Assembly: GCA_017510605.1 (NCBI GenBank)
Contig: JAFWMQ010000005.1
Coordinates: forward strand, 62,001-126,000
Direction: 5' to 3'
Length of the DNA stretch: 64,000 nt
Source: Clostridiales bacterium
GTDB taxonomy: Bacteria; Bacillota; Clostridia; Saccharofermentanales; Saccharofermentanaceae
The position numbers and the translations under genes were made by a program. Shown here in pieces: positions 35,387-44,447 of the stretch (position 1 is the first letter of the stretch; every line of letters begins with the position of its first letter). The notes under the pieces were generated by a model. It saw only the letters and a program-made list of their open reading frames with translations, ran no database searches and was not told the DNA's origin.

Positions 35387-36520
35387 ATGAGCATTGATCT
35401 TTCAAAGATGCCCAGGATCGGATTTGGTCTTATGAGACTGCCTGAGACAGACGGAGTTATCGACATCGACAAAGTCTGCAAAATGGCTGATGCATACCTG
35501 GAAGCAGGGTTCAATTACTTCGATACTGCGTATGTTTATCACGGCGGCAACTCCGAGAGAGCCGTAAAGGAAGCGATCGTCAAAAGACACCCGAGAGATT
35601 CATTCACCATCGCGACAAAGCTTCCCGCATGGAGCATTCATTCTTTTGAGGACAGGGATATGATCTTCAATGAGCAGCTCGAAAGATGCGACGTAGATTA
35701 CTTTGATTTCTATCTGCTTCACAGCATTGAAGACGGCAACAATTACGATACTTACGTTAAGTACGACTGCTTCAACTGGGGTATTCAGAAGAGGGAAGAA
35801 GGCAAGATAAAGCATTTCGGATTCTCATATCACGGCACACCCGAATTGCTCATTAAGATAGTTGACAGCCATCCCGAGATCGAGTTCGTCCAGATCCAGC
35901 TCAACTATGCCGACTGGGACAATCCGCTCGTCCACTCGGGCAAGCTTTATGAGATCCTGTCGGAGCGCAATATCCCGATCATTGTCATGGAGCCCTGTAA
36001 GGGCGGCAAGCTTGCCAACCACGATGAAGAATGTACGGAGATTTTAAAGAGCGTCCGTCCGGACAAGTCCATCGCTTCATGGGCTTTCCGTTTCGTAGGG
36101 AGTCTTCCGGGCGTTACAACCATCCTGAGCGGAATGTCCACGCAGGAACAGATGGAAGACAACATGAATACTTTCAGGAATTTTGAGCCGCTGTCTGATG
36201 AAGAGAAGGCTGCTATCGACAAGGTCATCGAGGTCATGTTCCGCGTAGAGCAGGTAGGCTGCACCGCCTGCAGATACTGCGTTGACGGGTGCCCCATGAG
36301 CATCAGCATTCCTGATATCATCAGCGCGATCAACACAAAGCGAAAGTTCCCGGGCGACATGAGGCCGCAGTTCTTCTATAACGGCCTTATTGCAAGAGAC
36401 GGCAACGGCAAAGCATCCGACTGCATCGAATGCGGTCAGTGCGAAGGCGTCTGTCCCCAGCATCTGCCTATCATTGAGATTCTTAAAGAAGGCGTGGAGA
36501 AGTTCGAAGCGCAAGGCTGA
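35387..36520 (+). CDS. Aldo/keto reductase with C-terminal 4Fe-4S ferredoxin domain
   Basis: A 377-aa cytoplasmic oxidoreductase. The N-terminal 280 residues are an AKR barrel (IGFGLMRLPETDG, FDTAYVYHGGNSE with catalytic Tyr, TKLPAW, DFYLLHSIED, FGFSYHG). The C-terminal part binds two 4Fe-4S clusters: CTACRYCVDGCPMSISIP and CIECGQCEGVCPQHLPI. This architecture is common in anaerobic Clostridia and probably couples ferredoxin-type electrons to carbonyl reduction. The start follows GGGAGGTG. The substrate is unknown. A TATAAT lies at 35343-35348. Confidence 0.92.
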   Translation: MSIDLSKMPRIGFGLMRLPETDGVIDIDKVCKMADAYLEAGFNYFDTAYVYHGGNSERAVKEAIVKRHPRDSFTIATKLPAWSIHSFEDRDMIFNEQLERCDVDYFDFYLLHSIEDGNNYDTYVKYDCFNWGIQKREEGKIKHFGFSYHGTPELLIKIVDSHPEIEFVQIQLNYADWDNPLVHSGKLYEILSERNIPIIVMEPCKGGKLANHDEECTEILKSVRPDKSIASWAFRFVGSLPGVTTILSGMSTQEQMEDNMNTFRNFEPLSDEEKAAIDKVIEVMFRVEQVGCTACRYCVDGCPMSISIPDIISAINTKRKFPGDMRPQFFYNGLIARDGNGKASDCIECGQCEGVCPQHLPIIEILKEGVEKFEAQG

Positions 36521-36545
36521 TCAAAGATTTTATACGCATAAAGGA

Positions 36546-36582
36546 CGGGACATCTCAAGACCTATGAGATGTCCCGTTTTTT
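36546..36582 (+). terminator. Terminator after the aldo/keto reductase gene
   Basis: A perfect 12-bp stem (CGGGACATCTCA / TGAGATGTCCCG), seven-base loop and six T, 25 bases after the stop codon. Confidence 0.92.
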
Positions 36583-36670
36583 GATAGTTTATTGGAGTGA
36601 AATACCGGCAATTTGAGGCTATACCCTCATAAACCGCCTCAAAAACAATCAAAAATATATATAAAACTAC

Positions 36671-38224
36671 TTAAACCGTTTTCAGGAAATCCTTTACGGC
36701 TTTTGCGAACTCATGCGGATCATCTGCCTGCACGTAGTGGCCGGCGCCTTCGATCAGCAAGTAACCGGCGCCGAGTGATTCCGCGTATTCTGTCATGGTC
36801 AAATATGAACATGACCAGTCATCTGTTCCGGAGATGAAATAGACGGGCACCTGATAGTTCTTCTGTTCACGTATATCTATTGTCTGGCATGTATCGATAA
36901 GGTCGCCGGAAAGACTGTCAAAGACTTCCATGTCCGAATCTTTGAGAAACCACCTCAGATCGTCAGACGCAAGATAGGGAGATTCAAATGCCTGAAGGAG
37001 CACTGCCGTCGAGTTCATGGACCTGTGATATCCATTGCAGTATTTGAACGCAATGTTGTAGTTGTAATACGAAGGGTCTTCAACATAAGCCTCATAGGCA
37101 AGTTCCATGTAAGTCGTGTCGTCCCCCTGAGCCTTGGCTGCTGCAAGGGCATCTTCATAGCATGTCTTCAGGGATGCACCGGCATTTACGAACTGGCCGG
37201 CGCCTATATATGTGGAAACCTTCTCCGGATGGTCGTAAACATACCGGGAGCCCAATACCGTTCCGTAGGAGTGGCCTATGATGATTATCTTCCCGCATCC
37301 GAATCTGTTCCGGAGGTAATCTGTCAGGACATCAACGTCATTCAATGCCTGTTCGAAAGAGACCGTGGCGTTTTCTTTGTCGGAATTCTCGAAATATGTT
37401 CTGCCGCAGCCTCTCTGATCCCAGCATACAAATGTGTAATCATCCAGAAGATCGTTGCTGTAAGTGTAAGTTACCATCGCGTCAGGAGATAAGGGTCCGC
37501 CGTGAAGAAATAGGATCACGGGGTTGGACTTATCCTTGCCGCGGATAGAGATAAACTGTTTCTGTCCGTTGATCTCCACATATGTCTGTTCGTCGATCCC
37601 GTTAAACGGATCGACCGGGCATGAGAGCCAGTTGATGTTCCTTTTGGCAACGAAATAAGTGGAAATACCGATCACGGTTAATATGGGGATTGCTGCCATG
37701 ACCTGTATTATCCCGAGTGTGATCTTTACGCCCTTACTGCGTTTGGACTTTATGCCCGCCATATTTTTGTGCTGGACATGAATGCCGATGTGGCCGATGC
37801 CCATTATTACTGATGCGGCGATCAGGAAGATGTTTGATGCGTAGATCCCCAGAAAGAAGAAGGCGATGACGGGAAGTGAAGCTCCGGCTACCGGGATCCC
37901 TGCGATGGGCGAATACATGTCGGCAAGTGTCTTGGGACTCCTGAAATACCTGATCCAGTAGATCTCGTAGAGTATCATTGCCGCGAAAGAGAGGATGAGC
38001 CAGCCGAGCCAGAGCGATCCCGGACGGACATTGGTATCCTTAAATATCAGAGCCATGACTGATAACAGGACTTCGCCCGTACGCTCAAAAGCAAGAAGGA
38101 CCTTGCTCTCCTTTTTCGCATCCTCCGAATAACCCGCAGGCTGGTTCCTGGCCCATATGCCGTTCGGTATGAACAGCATGGCAAGATAGATCAGGCCGAC
38201 ATATGAGAATCCGAAATTGATCAT
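36671..38224 (-). CDS. Alpha/beta hydrolase (proline-iminopeptidase-like) with N-terminal membrane domain
   Basis: A 517-aa protein. About 190 N-terminal residues contain six hydrophobic helices with basic loops. The C-terminal 310 residues are an alpha/beta hydrolase with the HGGPLSPDAM oxyanion region, CWDQRGCGRT, the nucleophile elbow IIGHSYGTVLG (Ser), a late Asp in FISGTDDWSC and the catalytic His in IEGAGHYVQAD. HGGP and WDQRGCGRT are marks of the S33 proline iminopeptidase group. The membrane domain is unusual for that group. It diverges from the MFS gene. Confidence 0.85.
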   Translation of the reverse strand: MINFGFSYVGLIYLAMLFIPNGIWARNQPAGYSEDAKKESKVLLAFERTGEVLLSVMALIFKDTNVRPGSLWLGWLILSFAAMILYEIYWIRYFRSPKTLADMYSPIAGIPVAGASLPVIAFFFLGIYASNIFLIAASVIMGIGHIGIHVQHKNMAGIKSKRSKGVKITLGIIQVMAAIPILTVIGISTYFVAKRNINWLSCPVDPFNGIDEQTYVEINGQKQFISIRGKDKSNPVILFLHGGPLSPDAMVTYTYSNDLLDDYTFVCWDQRGCGRTYFENSDKENATVSFEQALNDVDVLTDYLRNRFGCGKIIIIGHSYGTVLGSRYVYDHPEKVSTYIGAGQFVNAGASLKTCYEDALAAAKAQGDDTTYMELAYEAYVEDPSYYNYNIAFKYCNGYHRSMNSTAVLLQAFESPYLASDDLRWFLKDSDMEVFDSLSGDLIDTCQTIDIREQKNYQVPVYFISGTDDWSCSYLTMTEYAESLGAGYLLIEGAGHYVQADDPHEFAKAVKDFLKTV

Positions 38225-38357
38225 ACAAATATCCCTTTATTCCTTATAATCGCTGATATTATAGCAATTATCGCAATATATATCAGAAATGTGGAAGAAA
38301 AGCGGGTCTGCTTACCGTTATACTCGTAACATCCGGTTATTTCGCAGGTGCTTATCG

Positions 38358-39560
38358 ATGACTAAAGGCAGCAAATACTCAAGGACATTGACAGCGTGTT
38401 ATCTGGCATTTATCACTCAGGCGATAACGGCCAATCTGGCACCGCTTCTCTTTTTGCGGTTCCACACTGAATTCGGCATATCTTTGGGAAAGATCGCAGT
38501 CATTCCGATAGCATTTTTCATAACCCAGTTAACTGTTGATCTTATCTGCGCGGGTTATATAAATAAGATCGGGTACAGAGCGGGAGCTCTTATCTCAGAG
38601 GCGTTGGCTGGTCTTGGACTGATCGGCCTGGCTGTCCTGCCGTTTATTTTTCCGGATCCGTTTACGGGCATCCTCATAAGCGTAATAGTATATGCGGTCG
38701 GAAGCGGTCTCATTGAAGTGCTTGCCAGTCCGATCGTTGAGGCATGTCCCTTTGACAACAAAGCTTCAGTCATGAGCATCCTTCATTCGTTTTACTGCTG
38801 GGGATGCGTAGGTGTAATTGTTTTGTCGACGGTTTTCTTCTATGTTTTCGGTATCGGCCGCTGGAGATGGCTCCCATGCATATGGGCGCTGATTCCTTTT
38901 ATAAACATAATCAATTTTGAAGTCTGTCCCATCGAGACTCTTACTGAAGAAGGCAAGGAGATGAGTATCGGCAAGCTCTTCAAGACGCCGATGTTTATCC
39001 TCGGAATAGTTCTCATGGTCTGCGCCGGATCTTCGGAGATTGCTATGGCCCAGTGGTTCTCGGCATTTGCAGAGTCAGCCATAGGCATGCAGAAGACGGT
39101 GGGAGATCTTGTAGGTCCTTGTCTTTTCGCTGTCGCGATGGGCATCTCAAGAGTCATATATGGTAAGTTCGGAAATAAGCTCGACCTTACAAAGTATATG
39201 CTCGGTTCAGGCGCGGTCTGCCTGGCGTGCTATCTGACGGCATCCCTGTCGAAGTCTCCGGCGGTCTGTCTTGCAGGCTGCATTATCTGTGGTTTTTCAG
39301 TCGGCATAATGTGGCCGGGTACTATTAGCATCCTCTCGAAAAGACTTCCCAAAGGCGGCACTGCGATGTTCGCGTTTCTCGCGATGGCGGGCGATCTCGG
39401 AGGAGCATTGGGGCCGGGTATCGTGGGATTTTTCGCGCAGATGAATAACGATGATCTGAAGAAGGGTGTTCTTGCCGGATCGGTCTTCCCGCTGGTACTC
39501 GTAATATCGGTTGCGGGAATTCTGATAAAAGTCCGCAGAGAGCGTAAAAATAAGGGTTAA
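38358..39560 (+). CDS. Major facilitator superfamily transporter
   Basis: A 400-aa membrane carrier with twelve predicted helices in two halves joined by a cytoplasmic loop (CPIETLTEEGKEMSIGKLFK). The start at 38358 is preferred over the upstream ATG38289 because AGGTG lies just before it and the first helix follows. Relatives include sugar and fucose-type permeases; the substrate is not clear. The promoter of the mgtE leader overlaps its last codons. Confidence 0.87.
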   Translation: MTKGSKYSRTLTACYLAFITQAITANLAPLLFLRFHTEFGISLGKIAVIPIAFFITQLTVDLICAGYINKIGYRAGALISEALAGLGLIGLAVLPFIFPDPFTGILISVIVYAVGSGLIEVLASPIVEACPFDNKASVMSILHSFYCWGCVGVIVLSTVFFYVFGIGRWRWLPCIWALIPFINIINFEVCPIETLTEEGKEMSIGKLFKTPMFILGIVLMVCAGSSEIAMAQWFSAFAESAIGMQKTVGDLVGPCLFAVAMGISRVIYGKFGNKLDLTKYMLGSGAVCLACYLTASLSKSPAVCLAGCIICGFSVGIMWPGTISILSKRLPKGGTAMFAFLAMAGDLGGALGPGIVGFFAQMNNDDLKKGVLAGSVFPLVLVISVAGILIKVRRERKNKG

Positions 39561-39585
39561 CAAATACTCTTTAGCGTGATAGAAT
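39557..39585 (+). promoter_or_regulatory. Promoter of the mgtE leader transcript
   Basis: TTAACA (39557-39562) and TAGAAT (39580-39585) with a 17-base spacer; the -35 overlaps the MFS stop codon. Transcription would start near 39592, giving a leader of about 230 bases before mgtE. Confidence 0.68.
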
Positions 39586-39635
39586 TTCGAACGGGGATAA
39601 AAACCCAATCCCATTGATAAAGTGAGGTGAATACG

Positions 39636-39740
39636 GTGGACGCTGGTGACAGTTGCGACAAACGGGGGAAACGTGCGCGAAATATCCTTTGTTCCTTAAT
39701 GTGCCAGATGCCTGACACCGTATCAGACCTTAAGGACTAA
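39636..39740 (+). CDS. 34-codon leader peptide upstream of mgtE
   Basis: An ORF from GTG39636 to TAA39740 with a strong ribosome site (GAGGTG at 39624-39629, spacing about six). The peptide is acidic at both ends (start DAGDSCDK, end PDTVSDLKD) and basic in the middle (KRGKRARN), followed by a Cys/Met stretch (LCSLMCQM). The start region ATACGGTG (39631-39638) can pair with CACCGTAT (39716-39723) within the same ORF, hiding the start codon. Fifteen bases after the stop comes an intrinsic terminator. Position and build suggest a translated leader controlling mgtE, as short acidic leader peptides do for enterobacterial mgtA. This is inference. Confidence 0.6.
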   Translation: MDAGDSCDKRGKRARNILCSLMCQMPDTVSDLKD

Positions 39741-39755
39741 ATGATGTATCGTTGA

Positions 39756-39786
39756 CCTCTGACGCCCCGCGCTGCAGAGGTTTTTT
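39756..39786 (+). terminator. Attenuator-type terminator before mgtE
   Basis: CCTCTG / CAGAGG stem with an inner CGC/GCG pairing, followed by six T, 34 bases before the mgtE start. Since no other gene ends here except the 34-codon leader, it must act on transcripts heading into mgtE. ACCTC at its base is also complementary to GAGGT of the leader ribosome site, offering a long-range alternative fold. Confidence 0.68.
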
Positions 39787-39820
39787 GTTCCCGTCGTTTG
39801 TTTACTTTCAGGAGGAACAA

Positions 39821-41215
39821 ATGGCAGAGAAGGAAATAAGAAGAGATTATCAGGACGAGATAATCTCGCTGATGAGGGGTAACGATTCCCCGAGGGTAAT
39901 TCATTACAAGTTAGAAGATTATCACGCAAGTGACATTGCTCAGATCCTGGAAGAGCTGAATGATCAGGAAAGAAAGAAGCTCTTCAGAGTCTGCGGCAAG
40001 ACATTGCTTGCGGAAGCATTCGAGTGCCTGGAAGAAGAACAGGCAGGCGCATATATTGCCGAAATGGATATCAGACGTGCAGCGGCAGTCGTCTCTGAAT
40101 TGGAGACCGACACTGCGGCAGACGTTCTGAGAGAGCTTGATAAAGAGAGAAGAGGCCTCATTATTGAAGCGCTCGATTCTGAAGTCAGGCAGGAGATCAG
40201 CATCATCGCATCTTATGATGAAGACGAGATCGGTTCCAAGATGACCGCGAACTTCATCAAGATCGGACTGGATCTTACAGTTAAGCAGGCGATGAGCGCA
40301 CTCGTTACGCAGGCAGAAGAGAACGATAACATCTCCACGCTCTTTGTCGAGGATGATGAGGGATTGTTCTATGGAGCTCTTTCGCTCAAGGACCTGATCA
40401 CCGCAAGAAGCACGACGGATCTTAATACGCTGATAGTTACGTCGTTCCCTTACGTTTATGCAAATGAGCAGATCGATGATTGTATCGAGAAGCTCAAGGA
40501 TTATTCGGAGGACTTGATCCCGGTTCTTGACGATGACAACAAGATACTGGGTGTTATCACATCCCAAAGCGTCGTAGAAGTTGTCGATGATGAGCTCGGT
40601 GAAGACTACGTCAAGCTCGCCGGACTTATTGCAGAAGAAGATATCAAGGAGCCTTTGGGACAGAGTATCAGGAAGAGAATGCCCTGGCTTCTCATATTGC
40701 TCTGTCTGGGAATGCTCGTATCATCACTGGTAGGCGTTTTCGAGAGCGTAATTGCGCATCTTACGATAATCATGGCATTCCAGTCGCTGATACTCGACAT
40801 GGCAGGTAACGTCGGAACACAGTCACTCGCTGTTACCATCAGGGTACTTACGGATGAGAACCTTACGGCAGCGCAGAAGATCAAACTTGTCTTCAAGGAA
40901 GGTAGAGTCGGTCTGAGCGTAGGTCTTATCCTTGGAGTTGCTTCAACTGTTCTTATCGGCATTTATCTGATGCTGGCCAAGCATCGTGAACCGGCATTTG
41001 CGTTTTCCGTCAGCGGCTGCATCGGGATCGCACTGCTCGTTTCGATGATATTCTCATCCATAGTCGGCACCTTGATCCCGCTCTTCTTTAAGAAGATCAA
41101 GGTTGACCCTGCGGTTGCTTCAGGACCGTTGATCACTACGGTCAACGACCTTATCGCCGTAGGTTGTTATTACGGAATGAGTTGGCTGCTCCTGATCAAT
41201 GTCATGCATTTCTGA
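39821..41215 (+). CDS. mgtE: Magnesium transporter MgtE
   Basis: Mg2+ channel, 464 aa. The start at 39821 follows AGGAGGAA. Order: MgtE N domain of helical repeats (about 20-135), two CBS domains (about 140-265, FVEDDEGLFYGALSLKDLI and PVLDDDNKILGVITSQSVVEVVDDE), then five membrane helices with RMPWLLILL, FQSLILDMAGNVGTQSLAVTIRVL and VNDLIAVGCYYGMSWLLL. The N and CBS domains sense cytosolic Mg2+ in known homologues. Upstream are a short translated leader and a terminator, and the window also holds an mgtA-type pump. Confidence 0.95.
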   Translation: MAEKEIRRDYQDEIISLMRGNDSPRVIHYKLEDYHASDIAQILEELNDQERKKLFRVCGKTLLAEAFECLEEEQAGAYIAEMDIRRAAAVVSELETDTAADVLRELDKERRGLIIEALDSEVRQEISIIASYDEDEIGSKMTANFIKIGLDLTVKQAMSALVTQAEENDNISTLFVEDDEGLFYGALSLKDLITARSTTDLNTLIVTSFPYVYANEQIDDCIEKLKDYSEDLIPVLDDDNKILGVITSQSVVEVVDDELGEDYVKLAGLIAEEDIKEPLGQSIRKRMPWLLILLCLGMLVSSLVGVFESVIAHLTIIMAFQSLILDMAGNVGTQSLAVTIRVLTDENLTAAQKIKLVFKEGRVGLSVGLILGVASTVLIGIYLMLAKHREPAFAFSVSGCIGIALLVSMIFSSIVGTLIPLFFKKIKVDPAVASGPLITTVNDLIAVGCYYGMSWLLLINVMHF

Positions 41216-41246
41216 AAAAGTAACATTGTTAAAGGAAGGATAATAT

Positions 41247-41495
41247 ATGGAACACGTAACATTTACTCCAACAGGTGTCTGTGCGATACAGATAGATTTT
41301 GATGTCGAAAACGGCAAGCTCTATAACGTTAAGTTTGCCGGTGGCTGCAACGGCAACCTCAAAGCGATCGGAAAACTTGTAGAAGGCAAGGACGCAAAAG
41401 AAGTTGCAGATATCTTAAGAGGCAATACCTGCGGCATGAAGGGGACTTCCTGTGCCGACCAGCTCGCCAAAGCTATTGACGAAAAAGTAGGATAA
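41247..41495 (+). CDS. TSCPD-domain protein (TIGR03905 type)
   Basis: A small 82-aa protein with the pattern FTPTGVCAIQIDFDVENGKLYNVKFAGGCNGNLKAIGKLVEG and TCGMKGTSCADQL, which matches the TIGR03905 TSCPD family of Firmicutes. The domain resembles the C-terminal Cys-containing module of class II ribonucleotide reductases; four Cys could bind zinc. Function unknown. It lies 31 bases after mgtE and 6 bases before the next gene, so the three may be co-transcribed. Confidence 0.88.
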   Translation: MEHVTFTPTGVCAIQIDFDVENGKLYNVKFAGGCNGNLKAIGKLVEGKDAKEVADILRGNTCGMKGTSCADQLAKAIDEKVG

Positions 41496-41501
41496 GATCT
41501 T

Positions 41502-42509
41502 ATGAAACTTACGAAAATTGTTACCTCAATGCTGCTTGCATCTTTTTTTATGTCCGCGCTCTGCTGCGGGTGCACAAAGACCAATGAGACTACGAAAAAG
41601 CCTGATGATGACGATGATACAAAAGTCGTAAAAGAGCTTCCCGAGGACGAGCTGCTCATTATCAGTGACAGCCGGAACGGTGCATGGGGTTACTATAGCT
41701 ACAAGACATACGTAATGTCTGACGGGAGCGTTTACAGTTCCAATGAACAGTTTCAAGGCCATCTGAACAGTATGGGATCATCCCTTTCTGATGAAGACAG
41801 ACTGGCACTTCTCAGGAAATACACTCTGCCTGTTGTTACTATTCCGGAAAAACAGCTCCTCAAGATCTACAACAACATGATCAACATAGATCCTGATGCT
41901 AAGTTCGTATACAGCGATGAATACGCCTGTGATGCAGGAACAAGTATTACTAAGGTCAATGTGGACGGCAAATGGGTCAAGATAAGTGAATCCGGCGACA
42001 GTTCGGGTTCGCTTAAGGACCGTTATGCAAAAAAGACGGATTCACTGATAGACGGTGCTTTCACATCCGTTAATGAGAACAGGAAATCTCCTGCCAATGT
42101 TTATTCGTCAACGGAGACTTATATCGAGACATTTGAATGTCCCAAAACAACGTCCAAAAATACCAGAAGGATCATTACCAGTCAGAATGAACTTAAGGCG
42201 TTCGAAAAGGATACCGGAATCGATCTGAGTAATAATGAAGCTTTTGAATATTTCAGCAATCCGGATTATGACTACTTCAGCTGGTGCTGCATCGCCATCG
42301 AGATAGTCGTATATCCCGATTATCTTTCTTTGGAGGACGTCTCCGCTGATGCATTCATAGTAGCAGATAACTATGTCGGCTTCGGATATATTAAAGATCC
42401 CCAGATCGACGCGTCTGACGACGTTGTCCCTCAGAAATGCTATTGCCATGTGATCCAGCTTCCGGGCGATCACCTTGAAGATTACGATAAGTATTTGCAG
42501 GATAATTGA
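41502..42509 (+). CDS. Lipoprotein of unknown function
   Basis: A 335-aa exported protein with a signal peptide ending at SALCCGC, followed by an acidic Lys/Asp linker (KKPDDDDDTKVV). The mature part is mixed alpha/beta with an N-terminal block (LLIISDSRNGAWGYYSYKTYVMSDGSVY) and a late block (FEYFSNPDYDYFSWCCIAIEIVVYPDY). No family is recognised. The TSCPD gene ends six bases before its start. It converges on the lipid-kinase gene. Confidence 0.68.
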   Translation: MKLTKIVTSMLLASFFMSALCCGCTKTNETTKKPDDDDDTKVVKELPEDELLIISDSRNGAWGYYSYKTYVMSDGSVYSSNEQFQGHLNSMGSSLSDEDRLALLRKYTLPVVTIPEKQLLKIYNNMINIDPDAKFVYSDEYACDAGTSITKVNVDGKWVKISESGDSSGSLKDRYAKKTDSLIDGAFTSVNENRKSPANVYSSTETYIETFECPKTTSKNTRRIITSQNELKAFEKDTGIDLSNNEAFEYFSNPDYDYFSWCCIAIEIVVYPDYLSLEDVSADAFIVADNYVGFGYIKDPQIDASDDVVPQKCYCHVIQLPGDHLEDYDKYLQDN

Positions 42510-42573
42510 GCCATGTGTTATCCACATGACAAGACAGAGCCAAAGTGCAGAGAATTAATAGATAACAGACTTC

Positions 42574-43425
42574 TTACTTATACGCCGTATATGTTGTAAC
42601 ATTCAGCACGGTTTCTCCGTCGATCTGGAGGGCGACCGGGCGGTCGAACGTGACCGTGATCCTGTGGCCGGTCTTAACCTCTACAACTTTCTTGTGATTG
42701 ACGTGCTTACCCTTAAAAATTGAAGGGAAGATCGCGAGAGTCCTGATCTTGCCGCTTCCGTGGAAGAGGAGCAGTGAGAGAAGGCGCTCCTTGCCAAGTC
42801 TGTCCTGGGCGGGGGTGGCGATCATGCCGCCGCCGTAATAGCGGCCGTTCATTGAAGGCGCGAGCCAGACTTTCTGATAAGAGAATTTCTGACCGTCGAC
42901 ATCGATCTCGGCATTAGTGGGTTTGTAGTGGAAAAGGAGACCCTTGATGGCGATCCCCGCATAGTCGATCTTCTCGTTTCCTGCTTCTCTCATCTGGTCG
43001 CCGACTTCGCAGCAATAGCCGTCGATGCCGTAGCCGATACCGTTGATGAAACGTTTTTTCATGCCGTTTACTTCGACAAAAGGGAGATCCTTTAAGTATT
43101 CGTTTATCTTTACTGGTGCGTCTCCGATCTTCTTCCCGAGGTCGTTCCAGAAGTCGTTTCCGCTTCCTGTCGGGAAGTAGTAGAGAGGCTGGGCGATATC
43201 GGTTCCGTCGGTGTCGTTTATGAAGTGGTTGAGAGTACCGTCACCGCCGCAGAGATAGATGGAGTCATCATTTTCGAGACTTGTCAGAAAACTCCTGATG
43301 TCACTGATGGAAGTGATATCCATATAGATCGGTTCTTTGTTGCCGATAAAACTGTTGATGGCTTCAGCCTTGGTCTTGCCGGTGCCGTTTCCGGAAAGTC
43401 CGTTATAAAGTACGTAAGTTGACAT
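42574..43425 (-). CDS. Diacylglycerol kinase-like lipid kinase
   Basis: A 283-aa enzyme of the DagK/YegS/BmrU group that phosphorylates lipids with ATP. The nucleotide motif is CGGDGTLNHFIND near residue 59, followed by PTGSGNDFWNDL and the later NGRYYGGGM segment. Its start lies 23 bases inside the plsC gene, so the two are coupled and probably act together in phospholipid synthesis or turnover. Confidence 0.9.
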   Translation of the reverse strand: MSTYVLYNGLSGNGTGKTKAEAINSFIGNKEPIYMDITSISDIRSFLTSLENDDSIYLCGGDGTLNHFINDTDGTDIAQPLYYFPTGSGNDFWNDLGKKIGDAPVKINEYLKDLPFVEVNGMKKRFINGIGYGIDGYCCEVGDQMREAGNEKIDYAGIAIKGLLFHYKPTNAEIDVDGQKFSYQKVWLAPSMNGRYYGGGMIATPAQDRLGKERLLSLLLFHGSGKIRTLAIFPSIFKGKHVNHKKVVEVKTGHRITVTFDRPVALQIDGETVLNVTTYTAYK

Positions 43426-44164
43426 TCCCGTTCTCCTTCTCGTTTTTCTCGATAAATGACAACATGAGATCTCTGGCGTGATCTCCTAGATCGTTGCAAT
43501 GACTGGTCTTAACTTTATCAGCGGGTATTACGTCCAAAACTTCGAAATATATATCGGTTCCGTGAAGAGGGAAGTTCTTCGGCATCTGCTCTGCACCTTT
43601 GATCCCGCAGATAACTACCGGAACATTTGCCTTCTGGGCGATCTTGAATATGCCGTTGTGGAAGGGCAGGAGTCCTTCGCCGAAATTCCTCGTTCCTTCA
43701 GGATAGACCGCGATTGAGACCTGGTCGTCCTTGATAAGATTTGCTGCGCGGTTGACCGTTTCCATGGCCTTGCGCGGATTTTCACGATCTATTGCAAGGA
43801 AACAGCAGCGCCTGATGAGTCTTCCCCAGCAGGGAACATGGAAGTTTTCCTCTTTGGAGATGAAGGCCAGATCGTAATCCTGAAGCAGATACCAGGTAGT
43901 GATCGGGTCCAGTTTGGATCTATGGTTGCAGACCAGAAGGAATCTCTGGTCTTTTGGAATCTTCTCCATGCCTTTGGTGTGAAATCTTACGCGGCCCACG
44001 AAAATCAGATGCCAGGTCGAGCTGACCAGGAGCCATCTGTAATAGCCGCTGTGCTTCTCGTAGATCTTCTTGGGATCAACGAAAAGAGAACTTATAAAAA
44101 GAAGTATCCAATACTCTAAAAAACTGCCAATGATCAGGACTAATGTCCATGTCAACAAATGCAT
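43403..44164 (-). CDS. plsC: 1-acyl-sn-glycerol-3-phosphate acyltransferase (PlsC family)
   Basis: Membrane-associated acyltransferase of 253 aa forming phosphatidic acid. One or two hydrophobic segments lie at the N-terminus (WTLVLIIGSFLEYWILLFISSLF). Catalytic HxxxxD is in CNHRSKLDPIT, block II is in GRLIRRCCFLAIDR, and block III is VYPEGTRNFGEGLLPFHNG. The start follows GAGGTGG. The 280-base gap to the xylanase gene is AT-rich and must carry both divergent promoters. Confidence 0.92.
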   Translation of the reverse strand: MHLLTWTLVLIIGSFLEYWILLFISSLFVDPKKIYEKHSGYYRWLLVSSTWHLIFVGRVRFHTKGMEKIPKDQRFLLVCNHRSKLDPITTWYLLQDYDLAFISKEENFHVPCWGRLIRRCCFLAIDRENPRKAMETVNRAANLIKDDQVSIAVYPEGTRNFGEGLLPFHNGIFKIAQKANVPVVICGIKGAEQMPKNFPLHGTDIYFEVLDVIPADKVKTSHCNDLGDHARDLMLSFIEKNEKENGNVNLRTL

Positions 44165-44366
44165 TTATTCCACCTCTTTGCGAAATAATAACAGGTATTT
44201 AATATATTTTGACACACGAAATTTTATTCTTTCGTTCGATTTTTCCGCGAAAATCAAGATACAAAAATTGCGAATGAACGGGCACAATAGCAAAAATTGT
44301 ATAGTTATAGTGGCACTTTAACGGAATTTACAGCCTATTTTTAGGGATAGAGCCATAAAGCAATGC

Positions 44367-44396
44367 TTGTTTATTTGTCCATTCTTGCTGTAAAAT
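44367..44396 (+). promoter_or_regulatory. Candidate promoter of the xylanase gene
   Basis: TTGTTT (44367-44372) and TAAAAT (44391-44396), 18-base spacer, ending about 50 bases before the start codon. The rest of the 44165-44447 gap is AT-rich with no other element that I can define. Confidence 0.4.
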
Positions 44397-44447
44397 TATC
44401 CCTGACAAGCAGCAAAAAATATGAATTCATTTTTTCGCGGAGGTAAT

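Noticed and set aside
39592..39756. M-box riboswitch before mgtE
   Set aside because: Conserved M-box segments as I know them (such as the GGUGAGGCUCCU start and CCAAUGGGU block) are not found. The same bases encode a well-formed ORF. A covariance search would be decisive.
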